Source of the DNA: a virus
DNA: 64,000 bases
Reading direction: 5' to 3' (one strand)
IMG/VR virus record: IMGVR_UViG_3300028275_000006
Location: 148,543 to 212,542 of that record
Each line of letters starts with the position of its first letter. The first letter of the stretch is position 1. This document shows, in pieces, positions 55,299-64,000 of the stretch. The translations under genes were made by a program, and so were the position numbers. The notes under the pieces are model-generated. The model had not been told where the DNA came from and ran no database searches. It saw only the letters and a list, made by a program, of their open reading frames with translations.

Positions 55299-56167
55299 AG
55301 CATGTCCTTGATAATATCATCTAAGTCATACTGTGCTACAAAACCTGTAAGATATTTTACTTTAGTTAGATCTGGGATTCTACTGACAATGTCACTGTGC
55401 GGTGTTGGCACATAGTTTATCTTAGATGTAGAGTTCGATAGTTTAATCACTCGCTCTGCTAATTCTTTGATAGTCACTACGCTGTCACTGCCTACATTAA
55501 AGATTTCTCCGTTGATGTTTTCGATCTTTAACAACAACTCAACAGCATCATTGATGTGACAGAAACTACGTACCTGCCCGCCATCGCTATAGACTGTAAG
55601 ATCCCTACCAACCTTGGCCGCATCAACAAACCTTGGCAGCACCATGCCATGCTCGCCTAACTGCCCAGGGCCTGTTACATTAAAGAATCTAACTATAGTG
55701 TAAGGGAATGTACTGGCAGATATCATAAACTCTGTCATTAACTTTGCCGCGGCATATCCCCAACGCAAATCTGTAGGAGGACCAATGTGTAGAGTGTTAT
55801 CTTCGCTGAATGGTCCGTCGCCGTAGACTTCTGATGTAGAACTAAAGATTACTTTGTTTTGATATCTTTCAAACAAAGGAATCAAACGACTCATTAGTTC
55901 AATATTGTTTCTTAATGTAGTTGTTGGATTGTTGACTATGTTAGCAACACCTACAGATCCTGCTAGAAAATATACAACATCTGTTTCTAACAGCAATTCA
56001 TCAAGTACAGCGTTGCGTATGTCTGCATGAATGAACTTAACTGGAAAGTTTGGAGCACTGGATGTTATTAAGGAATCAACAATAGTAACATCGTGTCCGT
56101 CTTTGATAAGACGCTTTGCTAAGTGGGCGCCAATAAAACCAGCGCCACCTAATAATAGATACTTCAT
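55295..56167 (-). CDS. NAD-dependent sugar epimerase/dehydratase
   Basis: A 290-residue extended short-chain dehydrogenase with the NAD loop GGAGFIGAHLAKRL, the DxxD region (FIHADIRNA) and the catalytic YAAAK in GYAAAKLM (Y-x-x-x-K). It acts on nucleotide-sugars such as UDP-hexoses. It overlaps both neighbours by four bases, so it belongs to the same transcript as the deacetylase and the 56164 gene. Confidence 0.93.
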   Translation of the reverse strand: MKYLLLGGAGFIGAHLAKRLIKDGHDVTIVDSLITSSAPNFPVKFIHADIRNAVLDELLLETDVVYFLAGSVGVANIVNNPTTTLRNNIELMSRLIPLFERYQNKVIFSSTSEVYGDGPFSEDNTLHIGPPTDLRWGYAAAKLMTEFMISASTFPYTIVRFFNVTGPGQLGEHGMVLPRFVDAAKVGRDLTVYSDGGQVRSFCHINDAVELLLKIENINGEIFNVGSDSVVTIKELAERVIKLSNSTSKINYVPTPHSDIVSRIPDLTKVKYLTGFVAQYDLDDIIKDML

Positions 56168-56961
56168 AGATTAATTATAATCACTTCCCCTGCAAAATCG
56201 TCAAAATAAACATGAGGAATAGTTTTAACGAAATCAGTTTGTTCTGCTGTTAATGTTGAAAACGGAAAGAAGTATCCATTTCCATTTATATACTTTTCAG
56301 AATTCTTTGCAATCATTAATACCCCTAATTTAACATTTGGGTTTTGTAAAAATGACAGACAATCGACACAGTAAACTTTACCGTCAACTAAATGTAATTT
56401 ATCTGTAAGATCTGTTAAAAGTGGATTAATGTTATCTGTGAATGTGTTTTGTATTTTTGTCAGTAAAGTTTTATCGAGCTCGTCTATAGTGATAACATCT
56501 GTACCTACGTCCATACATTTAAAGAACTGAGGAGTTTCTAAAGTAAGCTCTGGAAAACCTGCTGGTCTATTTTTAAACAAATTAGAAAGTTGCTCAAAGT
56601 CAAATGCGTCTAAAATTTGAGAACCTACAACAGAAATATATTTTTTCTTATCATCTACACGACTATTTGGATTATCTTTTAAGAAATCTAATTCGGTAAT
56701 GTCTTCGTTTAAATTAGTTTCTAACCAACCTTTGTAGTAGTATGCGGCGCCTTCGTGTAGACAGTATTGATCCCAATAACCCCATTGCATTTCTGGATCG
56801 ACAAACGTGTCGTATTCTGCTTCTAAAGCAAGTATTGTACTAGTTCTGCGGCAACCAGACTGTCCGTCTGGATTATACTCACAAAGTCTAAAAAGGTTTT
56901 CTTTGGAATTTTCCACAGAAGACGCAGGGATAGAGACTTGTTCGTTAGTAGGTTCTGTCAT
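56164..56961 (-). CDS. Hypothetical protein (265 aa) in the sugar cluster
   Basis: An acidic soluble protein (MTEPTNEQVSIPASSVENSK) with several Cys (CEYNPDGQSGCRR, VYCVDCLSFL) but no recognised motif. It may bind a metal or act with the neighbouring transferases. It overlaps the epimerase by four bases. It contains WGYWDQYCLHEGAAYYYKG, an aromatic-rich stretch of the kind often found in sugar-binding proteins, a weak hint. Confidence 0.68.
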   Translation of the reverse strand: MTEPTNEQVSIPASSVENSKENLFRLCEYNPDGQSGCRRTSTILALEAEYDTFVDPEMQWGYWDQYCLHEGAAYYYKGWLETNLNEDITELDFLKDNPNSRVDDKKKYISVVGSQILDAFDFEQLSNLFKNRPAGFPELTLETPQFFKCMDVGTDVITIDELDKTLLTKIQNTFTDNINPLLTDLTDKLHLVDGKVYCVDCLSFLQNPNVKLGVLMIAKNSEKYINGNGYFFPFSTLTAEQTDFVKTIPHVYFDDFAGEVIIINL

Positions 56962-56970
56962 TTTTATTCC

Positions 56971-57612
56971 TCAATATTCTATAATATTAGCATCTAATAC
57001 AGGATAGTCAATACCCAAATGATTGACTATAGTATCAATATCTGTTCCTTGTTCGATGTATAGTGTATTTACCCTATTATCTTCATTGTAAAGATAGAGA
57101 AAGAACGGCTTGTTATCCTTGAGTTCAAAGTGCTTAAAATCTATTAATTTAATTTGATTGCCGTTTCTAGCCAAATTATAAGTCATGCTGTTGTAGAATG
57201 GAGTGAGTTCTAACTGTTTGTGTTGAAGTTTCAAATAATGAAATTCCTGCTCTGTAACTGATTCTACAGGATCTCCTTCCCAGTATTCATAGACCAAAAA
57301 ACTATCATTGCTTTCTAGTAATTTGGGTAATAGATTTCCCTGATAAGATTCTAAAAATGCAAATATGTCTACGGGCTGTTTTTGTTTTGTCAAATAGCAG
57401 TAGTAAGGATCTACTTCAGTAGTGTAAGTATCTGCATTAGAGTAAATGAATTGTAACGCTCGCCTGTGAACGTACTTTTTGTTATTGTGTTCAAAGAAGT
57501 AAAAATATATCTTACGAGTAAAAGGCGTGTGGTCTAGTCCGTAAATGCGTTTAAAGTCATCACGGGCTTCCTTTATAAATTGCACCTTACTGTTAATAAG
57601 ATATGTATTCAT
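56971..57612 (-). CDS. Kinase-like hypothetical protein
   Basis: The start at 57612 (MNTYLINSKVQFIKE) is favoured over a GTG at 57618. The 213 residues show a degenerate aminoglycoside/lipopolysaccharide-kinase pattern: DSFLVYEYWEGDP (hinge) and YNLARNGNQIKLIDFKHFE (N-x-x-x-x-D catalytic strand). Without a clear catalytic Asp in the loop, activity is doubtful. It may phosphorylate a sugar. Its start overlaps the amidinotransferase stop region. Confidence 0.6.
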   Translation of the reverse strand: MNTYLINSKVQFIKEARDDFKRIYGLDHTPFTRKIYFYFFEHNNKKYVHRRALQFIYSNADTYTTEVDPYYCYLTKQKQPVDIFAFLESYQGNLLPKLLESNDSFLVYEYWEGDPVESVTEQEFHYLKLQHKQLELTPFYNSMTYNLARNGNQIKLIDFKHFELKDNKPFFLYLYNEDNRVNTLYIEQGTDIDTIVNHLGIDYPVLDANIIEY

Positions 57613-58666
57613 CCTCACGCACCAAGTCTAATGTTGAGCAATGAATGCCGCCTGCAAAGATTTCACCGTGCTCTAGTTTAATAGGAATGACTGTAAAACC
57701 ATTCTTATCTAATATGTCTGCAACACCAACAGCACGATCGGTAACCAACACAGTATTTTCGTCAACACTTAATACATTAACGTCCATACCACGACTGCTG
57801 GCTAGTCTAATATCAATATCTGTCATACCTCGTACATCAATGTTTGCTGTTAGGTCTTTAGGATACAAGTAAGTCCAGTTGCGGAACTTAGCAGGCAACA
57901 GATCTTTAATGTTTGGGTACAAGGGATTAACTAGGAACACTCCTGGCCGTAGACAGATTAGGCAACCATCGATATGATTATCTGCTACATGTAAGACATG
58001 GAAGTCTGTGTCTGGATAAAAGCTCTTGATCCACTCGTAGCCCAAGTATTGATTATAACTGTTGATGTTAACAACACAGTCTTTGCCTATGCGTAGGAAC
58101 TGTGCGCCATCTACTGCCATTACATAGTTACTGGGAATGTTTGCATAGTCACGACTATCTCCCCAATGCCCTAGGTCAATAGTGTCTTCTGTTAACTCAG
58201 TGTGCGGAGCCTTAATCCATTGCCCGCCACGTCCTCTATCCCATGCACGACTATACACATCATGTAACAGAGTATTTTCATAATAACGATTGCGTACAAA
58301 AGTAGGAGTTTCAATTAACTTGTTGCCATACACTAATGTTAGATCACGTACATTACTTGCCGAACTTAGTTCACTACGAAAACTAGGGGTAGTAAACGGA
58401 ACAATCTTATCTAGCACATCGGGTCTGTGTACTGTTACTCCTAGGCTTTCTAATGTCTTTGCCAACCCATCTAACTGTTCATTGCGTTGATCAATCAATT
58501 CCATGCTGACTGTATAGTTTTCAAACGGTGCTTCGTAGATGCGTTCGTCTAAGGCTTCTCTATAAAACTGTTTGAATGTAATGTCGCTGATACGCTTGGC
58601 TAGTTTTAATTCTCTGCCAACTACTACTTCTTTTAAACGGCCAAAACTTGTGTGTGAGTTAATCAC
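57593..58666 (-). CDS. Amidinotransferase (glycine/inosamine amidinotransferase-like)
   Basis: A 357-residue protein of the GATM/StrB family: an arginine-type amidino group transfer to an amine. The catalytic Cys343 lies in GGIHCSTLDLVR, and the acid/His pair region is DNHIDGCLI; VDGAQFLRIGKD is also typical. In this cluster it may amidinate an amino sugar on the host or phage surface. Its start overlaps the glycosyltransferase stop by eight bases. Comparable enzymes occur in a few aquatic phages. Confidence 0.88.
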   Translation of the reverse strand: MINSHTSFGRLKEVVVGRELKLAKRISDITFKQFYREALDERIYEAPFENYTVSMELIDQRNEQLDGLAKTLESLGVTVHRPDVLDKIVPFTTPSFRSELSSASNVRDLTLVYGNKLIETPTFVRNRYYENTLLHDVYSRAWDRGRGGQWIKAPHTELTEDTIDLGHWGDSRDYANIPSNYVMAVDGAQFLRIGKDCVVNINSYNQYLGYEWIKSFYPDTDFHVLHVADNHIDGCLICLRPGVFLVNPLYPNIKDLLPAKFRNWTYLYPKDLTANIDVRGMTDIDIRLASSRGMDVNVLSVDENTVLVTDRAVGVADILDKNGFTVIPIKLEHGEIFAGGIHCSTLDLVREDEYISY

Positions 58667-59486
58667 GTAACTTCCTCATTCTATTAAAATATTCTACTTT
58701 CTCTCTGACTTTGTCATACACAGGATCATGTATAAGGTGTTCGTGCCAGAAGTATACTGTTCTAAGTTCATCGTCTGTAAACTCCTTTACTGGTGTATAC
58801 CACTCGCCTATCTGATACTTTTGTATTGGCTGTACGGGCCACAGTTTGTTGTTATAGATCTTGTCCATAACGTATTCTTCTAAGTAGTAGTCTCCGCTGA
58901 CTGCACGAACTTTCTCCCATTCAGGATCATGATTAGTCATTGTGTCAGTTAGGACATCAAAGAAGAATTTATAAAATCCACTGTCACGTCTGCTGATAGT
59001 AAAGCCTGTGTCAAATGGATTACTCCATCCTTCTTTAACTGTACGCTGTTGTGCTGTACAGTAGTCATCGTACTGTCCGCAGATCAATGTTTCACTGTTA
59101 ACTAACTCTTCCGGCAAGGGCTTAATCAAATTCATGTCTAAGTCTATTTTGATTAGTACATCTTCTGCAAGCCTCTGCTCTAGCAACATACCTACTAAAG
59201 GAACATTTAAGAAACCACTGATAAATGTTTCTGTGATAGGCTGATACTCTTCTATGTAAGTTACATTTAATTCTTTAAATCGTTCTTTTGTTTTGTCAGT
59301 TACAATGTTGTGTGTGGGACAAAAAGCATAGATAGCACAGTCCTTTAACCATCCGCCATTCTTACGCCAGTTCTCAAAGCACAGTACTGCTTCGCTTTCA
59401 AACAAACGTCTAGTACCAACAATACCTTTCTGCTCGTTAAGGTTGTTAGCATCTCCTTCGATGGCTGTGATTAGGGCATACTTCAT
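58659..59486 (-). CDS. Glycosyltransferase-like protein (DxD motif)
   Basis: The ATG at 59486 (MKYALITAIEGDANNLNEQ) is preferred to one at 59507. The 275-residue product has a nucleotide-sugar-binding DxD site (IKIDLDMNLIKPLP) and an aromatic C-terminal half. It probably transfers a sugar onto a glycan or protein. It overlaps the short DegT gene by four bases and the amidinotransferase by eight, so it is part of the same transcript. Confidence 0.75.
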   Translation of the reverse strand: MKYALITAIEGDANNLNEQKGIVGTRRLFESEAVLCFENWRKNGGWLKDCAIYAFCPTHNIVTDKTKERFKELNVTYIEEYQPITETFISGFLNVPLVGMLLEQRLAEDVLIKIDLDMNLIKPLPEELVNSETLICGQYDDYCTAQQRTVKEGWSNPFDTGFTISRRDSGFYKFFFDVLTDTMTNHDPEWEKVRAVSGDYYLEEYVMDKIYNNKLWPVQPIQKYQIGEWYTPVKEFTDDELRTVYFWHEHLIHDPVYDKVREKVEYFNRMRKLRD

Positions 59487-60118
59487 ACTGCATAGTCCTT
59501 TAAACACGCAAACTTTGAAATGTCTGGATAGTCTTTGTGTGAGCCATTAGTGTAGTGTTCGCTGAGTTGATTAAGCAACAATACACCACGTGCGGCTTCG
59601 TCTGGGCTCATGTACATATGATAACCCATAATGATACCTGTGTCCTGTGCTGTAGGAATAGCACTGTCTCTACCGTCGTGGCGCATACGTTTTAGTTTCT
59701 CATACATCTCTTTGTTGTCTAATAGAATTGCTCCGCCCTTACCTATTGCTAGACGCTTCTTCTGTTGAAAACTAACACACTGGATTTGCCCAGGCACATA
59801 CATATTCTTTTCAAAACCTACAGCATAGTCATAGACATTAGTGTGTCCAATACGATAGTTGCCCATCCAATCATCGAACTCTAACCATACATTGTATCCG
59901 TAGTTGATCAGTGTCATTGGAACACTTAGGTATGTCTGTGTTGGTATACTGACTTTCTGTTTCTTCTTACCATAGTATTCCATTGCTAACAGTATAGCAT
60001 TGGTGCAACGATCTACTGCCACAGCATAAGGAGCACCTGTGTATTCACATAGGCGTTGCTCAAATAGTTCTACAAAATCGTTGTTGTTGTGATAATCTCG
60101 TTTAATGTCTTTAGACAT
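59483..60118 (-). CDS. Short DegT/DnrJ/EryC1-type aminotransferase
   Basis: The 211-residue product matches the N-terminal half of DegT sugar aminotransferases: EQRLCEYTGAPYAVAVDRCTNAI and the PLP-lysine region SFQQKKRLAIGKGGAI. Full-length members have about 370 residues, so this is either a truncated gene or a compact form. It ends just inside the start of the glycosyltransferase gene, and an AAAGGAT ribosome site precedes its start despite a 49-base overlap with the epimerase gene. Confidence 0.75.
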   Translation of the reverse strand: MSKDIKRDYHNNNDFVELFEQRLCEYTGAPYAVAVDRCTNAILLAMEYYGKKKQKVSIPTQTYLSVPMTLINYGYNVWLEFDDWMGNYRIGHTNVYDYAVGFEKNMYVPGQIQCVSFQQKKRLAIGKGGAILLDNKEMYEKLKRMRHDGRDSAIPTAQDTGIIMGYHMYMSPDEAARGVLLLNQLSEHYTNGSHKDYPDISKFACLKDYAV

Positions 60119-61038
60119 ACTGTATCCTTTTTTAACTCGTCTAGCAAAGTGACTATGTTAGTTATCATAGGCACTGGCTTCCATTCAATTTTCTTAATCA
60201 AAGTGTTGCTAGTATCTTGCAGTTGTTCGTAGTCGTAGAATAATTCTTCTCGTAGTTTCTCTCCAGGTCTACATCCAATTATGACCTGCGGGTAATCTTT
60301 AGGTACTAGGTCCATTATAGACTGCTCGTCGCCCATATCTAAGATGTATGTTGCTTTGGCAAATTCTAAATGAACAATATTAATGATTAACGATACTGCA
60401 TCCTGTACTGAAATAAAGTAACGCTTCATTTCAGGATCTGTAATAGTTATTGGCAAATTGTTTGCTATCTGCCACTCTAATGTTTCTACAAAGGATCCCG
60501 ATGATCTAAAAACATTTCCAAATCTAACAATTTTCATTTCTGTGTCAGATGTTCTAGCATATTGCTGTACAATACGTTCGCACCAAAGTTTAGTGTAGCC
60601 CATATTGTTAGTAGGGTTTACTGCCTTGTCGCTGGATATGTGTATCATACATTTCACTTCGTCCGAATGATTACATAAATTAATAACAGATAGAATATTG
60701 TTCTTAACTACAGAATAAAAGTTATTTTCATCTTCTAGTGTATCTACATGTTTATAGGCAGCGGCATTAAAAATATAATCTATTTGATATTTGTCAAAGA
60801 TCATGTCGACTAACTTCTTGTCGCTGACATCTCCGACTATACAATGCACGTTCTTAGCACCAATGCCGCGCTGTAGTTTATAGATAGCGTATTCGCTGAT
60901 ATCAACTGCTATAATAGTTTTTGCCTGTATCTGATTTACCAATTCACTGCCAATAGTTCCGCCAGCGCCAGTTATTAAAACTGTGCTGTCTAAAAAATTT
61001 TGCAAATCGTCTATGTTTAGTTTGTTTTTTATTTCCAA
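60070..61038 (-). CDS. Polysaccharide-biosynthesis nucleotide-sugar epimerase/dehydratase (CapD/FlaA1-like)
   Basis: A 322-residue Polysacc_synt_2-type enzyme: NAD loop LITGAGGTIGSELVNQI, AAYKHVDTLE after the second beta strand, and SSDKAVNPTNNMGYTKLWCE with catalytic Y-x-x-x-K. It is typically a UDP-GlcNAc 4,6-dehydratase/5-epimerase. Together with the DegT-type gene downstream it could make an amino-deoxy-sugar, as in pseudaminic acid or bacillosamine pathways. Overlaps both neighbours. Confidence 0.9.
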   Translation of the reverse strand: MEIKNKLNIDDLQNFLDSTVLITGAGGTIGSELVNQIQAKTIIAVDISEYAIYKLQRGIGAKNVHCIVGDVSDKKLVDMIFDKYQIDYIFNAAAYKHVDTLEDENNFYSVVKNNILSVINLCNHSDEVKCMIHISSDKAVNPTNNMGYTKLWCERIVQQYARTSDTEMKIVRFGNVFRSSGSFVETLEWQIANNLPITITDPEMKRYFISVQDAVSLIINIVHLEFAKATYILDMGDEQSIMDLVPKDYPQVIIGCRPGEKLREELFYDYEQLQDTSNTLIKKIEWKPVPMITNIVTLLDELKKDTVCLKTLNEIITTTTIL

Positions 61039-62555
61039 TTTAGTTTCTTCGTTTTATAGTTGTTGACAAACACTTTAAAATTTTCTGTGTGTTTAATAGC
61101 AGTCTCTTCGACTAATTTTAATTTTTCTTCAAGAGTAAGCACATCGCCGTTTTCGTGACACAATATTCTTGACAATAAGTATCCTTCAGTCCTAGCAAGA
61201 TTCTTTTCTCCCACTAACCAAATTTTATCTAATTTGTTACACCAATCCCATGCTTGCATAATATCCATGTTAGGATTCTTCCAGGCTATGGGAGGATTTT
61301 TACCTGTTCCAGGTAACATTACTTTTGTTCTGTCTACTGTTTTATCTTTTTCAAATATAAAATTAGGATTAGGATTAAGATCTATTTCAATCTGTTCATA
61401 TCCGTATTTTTGAAAATCATCGGAAATTCTATTTTCTCTAGAGTCTCCCCAGTCCATTATTTCTAAAGGACAAGCCACTGCTAACTGATCTCTCCAATGA
61501 TTCTTAACCCATTGGTAAGTAGTTTCTAAACTGTCTAATGTTTCGTGTGGCAGGCCTGCTATCAAACTGATAGTTGCCCTGTACTTGTTACCTACGTGCT
61601 TTTGAAAGTATTCTTTAACTTCTACTAGTCCTTCTTTCATTCGTGTAGTGTTACCATTTTTTCCTATGTAACTTGCTGATTTAGGGTTAAATGTTTCTAT
61701 GCCATAGAAATGTCCAAGGAACCCCATTCTTAATAAATCTTCTCTATCGTGCTTACGATTTATTAATAAATCAGCACGGATGAATCCAGCAAAGTATGGC
61801 TTCCACGGTAACGTTTCAACTAAGTCTGCTATTCTAGAAATCTTATAGGGCCTGTCATTGAATGTTTCGTCGCTAATATGATAGTTCTCTATACCAAAAC
61901 GATCATAGGCATCCATGAATTGTTCTCTTACGTTTTTAATATCTCTAGTATAATCTTCTTTGGCACCGATCACAGGAAAATTACAGAACTTACAGGCAAA
62001 CTTACAACCTCGACTGAATTCTATTCTGCCCCATTCGTTAGGCATTAAAAAGTCTCTATCCTCATATTTGATCATAGCATGTTTCATAGGATATGCAGGA
62101 TAGTCTCTATTGGCATTTATAATCTTAGTTCTGCTAGAAATATTTTCAAACTTTGGACTTTGGCCATTTGAAAATTTATAGTTAAGTAACTCTTCTATAG
62201 CATACTCGCCATAGCCATAAATGTGATAGTCCGAATATGAATAATCAATAAGTTGCGATTGCCCGCCTGATATAAAAACTATGTCTGGATAGTTCTTTTT
62301 TATCCATTCAAAGGCTAGACGAAATTTATGTATAGACTGCGCTCTGTTCCAAAGATAAGAAAATCCTATAAACTTTGTATTTGATGTAACTCTAGATTTT
62401 ACAAGTTCTAACAGTTCTTCCGGAGTCCAATACATTATAAAGTCCACAACTTCGCAGTCCCAATTCAAGGAACGAAGGTGATTAGCCATTCTGTGTATGC
62501 CGCCAACTCTATCAATTAGCACAACATTCACAGCCAAAAGTAAACAATGATTCAT
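61029..62555 (-). CDS. Radical SAM enzyme with B12-binding-like N-terminus
   Basis: A 508-residue radical SAM protein. The N-terminal third (LLAVNVVLIDRVGGIHRMA, then FIGFSYLWNRA and VFISGGQSQLI) looks like a B12-binding Rossmann domain as in P-methyltransferase or BchE types. The iron-sulfur site is SRGCKFACKFCNF (C-x3-C-x2-C). The C-terminal part is unknown. It needs Fe-S clusters, which the phage Isc proteins may provide. Overlaps both neighbours; its substrate is unknown but likely a cell-surface glycan or peptide. Confidence 0.9.
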   Translation of the reverse strand: MNHCLLLAVNVVLIDRVGGIHRMANHLRSLNWDCEVVDFIMYWTPEELLELVKSRVTSNTKFIGFSYLWNRAQSIHKFRLAFEWIKKNYPDIVFISGGQSQLIDYSYSDYHIYGYGEYAIEELLNYKFSNGQSPKFENISSRTKIINANRDYPAYPMKHAMIKYEDRDFLMPNEWGRIEFSRGCKFACKFCNFPVIGAKEDYTRDIKNVREQFMDAYDRFGIENYHISDETFNDRPYKISRIADLVETLPWKPYFAGFIRADLLINRKHDREDLLRMGFLGHFYGIETFNPKSASYIGKNGNTTRMKEGLVEVKEYFQKHVGNKYRATISLIAGLPHETLDSLETTYQWVKNHWRDQLAVACPLEIMDWGDSRENRISDDFQKYGYEQIEIDLNPNPNFIFEKDKTVDRTKVMLPGTGKNPPIAWKNPNMDIMQAWDWCNKLDKIWLVGEKNLARTEGYLLSRILCHENGDVLTLEEKLKLVEETAIKHTENFKVFVNNYKTKKLNWK

Positions 62556-63463
62556 ATAATGTAACGTAAGTCTTTTTTATCGCAGAGTTCTATAACTGCA
62601 CGGTCGCAGTATTTACAGACTTCGTACTGCATGTTCAAAATTTTCTCGTAGTCGCCGTCCCATTCTTTGCCTTTGCTGGCTTCCAAAAACAAATAGCAGG
62701 GATATACTTTGCCGTCAATGTCCACTTGCTGGCTTTTGTTTTCCCAACTCATGCAGTAGGCTTTGCCTTTAACTGGACTAGCATATTTGGCACGGGCAAA
62801 CTTATCCATCTGCTGATAGTCATCTATTTTTTTAGGATTGGGTCTTAATTTAAGTAGGTTCGTTTTGTCTACGTAATTGGATTCTTCTTTCTGCAGGAAT
62901 GTTTCTGTCCAATAGACATGACTAAACTCGCTGACCATTTGTTTGAACTCTAGCCCATCAAAGTCATCGCTGTTATAATAAAAACGAATACACTGAGCAT
63001 AGTCATTCTTATTATCACTACGGAACGCACGAGCATTCTCTAGTATTTTTGCTAGACTAGTTCCTGTACGATATATTTCGTGTAGTTCTTGTGTGCTACC
63101 ACAAATGCTGAAATAAACTTTGTCATCTGCGTTCATTAGAGTAGATAACTCTTTCCACCAGTCGGGCTTGTGTGTTGCTCCGTTAGTACAGATTTCAATC
63201 TTTAGTCCACGGGCCTTCATGTATTTGACTAAAGGAAAGAAGTCTTTGTAGATAGTTGGTTCCGATATAGTACCAACAAGACGTATCCATTCTAAGTCTG
63301 GAAACGTTTCTAATTGATCTATGACTTCCTGTAGTGGACGAACTTTATTCTCTGGGTAGTGTTCTTTGAATGCTGTATAGTTTCTATAGCATAGTCCACA
63401 CTGAGCATTACAGTATGTTGTAAGTTCTAACTCTAGGTCAATAACCTTAGGCATCTTTAACAT
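62552..63463 (-). CDS. Radical SAM/SPASM enzyme
   Basis: The 303-residue product carries the [4Fe-4S] site TTYCNAQCGLCYR (C-x3-C-x2-C) and a C-terminal Cys set (CMSWENKSQQVDIDGKVYPC, CKYCDRAVIELC) typical of SPASM auxiliary clusters. The enzyme resembles the neighbour at 63457, so they are tandem paralogues. Such enzymes modify peptides or small molecules. Start at 63463 overlaps the upstream gene stop by seven bases. Confidence 0.9.
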   Translation of the reverse strand: MLKMPKVIDLELELTTYCNAQCGLCYRNYTAFKEHYPENKVRPLQEVIDQLETFPDLEWIRLVGTISEPTIYKDFFPLVKYMKARGLKIEICTNGATHKPDWWKELSTLMNADDKVYFSICGSTQELHEIYRTGTSLAKILENARAFRSDNKNDYAQCIRFYYNSDDFDGLEFKQMVSEFSHVYWTETFLQKEESNYVDKTNLLKLRPNPKKIDDYQQMDKFARAKYASPVKGKAYCMSWENKSQQVDIDGKVYPCYLFLEASKGKEWDGDYEKILNMQYEVCKYCDRAVIELCDKKDLRYII

Positions 63464-64000
63464 ACAAAGTCCAATCCCATTTTATCAATAAAGGTACGTG
63501 TACGCTTCTCACATAGGAAACAATCTGGAAACTTAAAGGATAGGATATCACTGTAGTCCATGTCTTCTTTGTCTGCTGGAAAGTAGTCTTGCTCATTCTC
63601 AGCATGAGTATAACAGGCACTGACCTGTCCCCATTGGTTAATGTATATTTTCTTTTGTTGTAGACTACGGCATTGTATGTTGTATTGTTTACCGTCGTTG
63701 GGCTCAGGACGATTCTTAAACAACAACTTAATAGTTTGCTCCCGGGTCTTAACAGGACGAATGCCTAGTTCTACTTCTTTGTTGTAGACGTTTACTCTAC
63801 GCACACCTTCTGTTTCAACTTTCATTACATTACTGAATTGATCAAAGATTGCTTTCATCTCTGGGCTTTCTCTATCCTCTGCATTGTACTCAAAACGGAT
63901 ATGTTGTATCCAATCATTCTTACGTCTGTTCTTACGGAACGCCGCGGCATTGTCTAGGATCTGTTGTAGGTCACTGCCCACACGATACTTGGCATGTATT
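63457..64000 (-). CDS. Radical SAM/SPASM enzyme, 5' end beyond the window
   Basis: The frame is open from the right edge (64000) to the stop at 63457; the visible 180 residues begin IHAKYRVGSDLQQILDNAAAF, which aligns with LHEIYRTGTSLAKILENARAF of the 62552 protein. The radical SAM cysteines are outside the window; the SPASM-like Cys (QCRSLQQKKIYINQWGQVSAC, CFLCEK) is visible. A GTG at 63981 is not the real start. Its substrate is unknown. Confidence 0.88.
   Translation of the reverse strand, partial: IHAKYRVGSDLQQILDNAAAFRKNRRKNDWIQHIRFEYNAEDRESPEMKAIFDQFSNVMKVETEGVRRVNVYNKEVELGIRPVKTREQTIKLLFKNRPEPNDGKQYNIQCRSLQQKKIYINQWGQVSACYTHAENEQDYFPADKEDMDYSDILSFKFPDCFLCEKRTRTFIDKMGLDFVC

Noticed and set aside
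1-64000. CRISPR arrays, insertion sequences, integrase, rRNA
   Set aside because: No regularly spaced repeats, transposase, recombinase or rRNA sequence was seen; the only RNA gene found is tRNA-Thr.

Overview
The window looks like part of a large T4-like (contractile-tailed) phage genome from an aquatic environment, infecting a Gram-negative heterotrophic bacterium. Evidence: genes are packed end to end with start/stop overlaps; there is phage-type NrdA/NrdB, Hsp20, a MazG-like protein, a PAAR spike tip, large tail fibres and several small proteins of the kind seen in marine T4-like phages; T4-type late promoter boxes (NATAAATA) lie upstream of genes; and there is no integrase, rRNA or bacterial housekeeping operon. 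The lipoproteins and a CsgG outer-membrane channel point to a Gram-negative host. Most genes are on the minus strand. Base composition is AT-rich, about 40% GC by eye.

Layout. 1-1.2 kb: conserved small proteins and ClpP. 1.3-3.1 kb (+): small membrane proteins and a fatty-acid desaturase. 3.1-6.6 kb: a PBP7-like peptidoglycan enzyme, a CHASE2 nucleotide cyclase, a capsid-targeted metallopeptidase and a small lipoprotein. 6.6-12.9 kb: a curli-like operon (CsgF, CsgG, curlin-repeat protein, FecR-domain protein, PA14/curlin-repeat adhesin). 13.0-20.3 kb: Bax-inhibitor-like membrane protein, tRNA-Thr, two capsid-targeted proteins, bilin reductase, heme oxygenase, ClpS, Hsp20 and DnaK. 20.4-25.6 kb: MazG-like, ribosomal protein bS21, lipoproteins and a SleB hydrolase. 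25.6-26.6 kb: IscA, IscU and an ErpA-like carrier. 26.7-28.7 kb (+): PAAR tip and an Ala-rich structural protein. 28.7-32.8 kb: LSm-like protein, glutaredoxin, NrdB, NrdA. 33-54 kb: tail fibres, a PD-(D/E)XK nuclease, a core/scaffold-like protein with a candidate -1 frameshift, small virion proteins, a capsid-targeted SGNH/SleB hydrolase, a secreted nuclease and a 2131-aa fibre. 54-64 kb: a sugar/cell-surface modification cluster (two deacetylases, two nucleotide-sugar epimerase-like proteins, amidinotransferase, glycosyltransferase, short DegT aminotransferase, three radical SAM proteins).

How the parts fit (inference). The phage brings a proteostasis kit (DnaK, Hsp20, ClpS, ClpP), an Fe-S assembly kit (IscU with an intact LPPVK chaperone site, IscA, ErpA-like) and a heme-to-bilin pathway. 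A family of proteins starts with nearly the same peptide, MRAKEFI, which resembles the T4 capsid-targeting sequence and is followed by an (L/I)xE cleavage site. These are probably packaged in the head and ejected with the DNA; they include a metallopeptidase and an SGNH plus SleB hydrolase. Several promoters sit so close to start codons that leaderless mRNAs are predicted. All functions are read from motifs; no database search was run.
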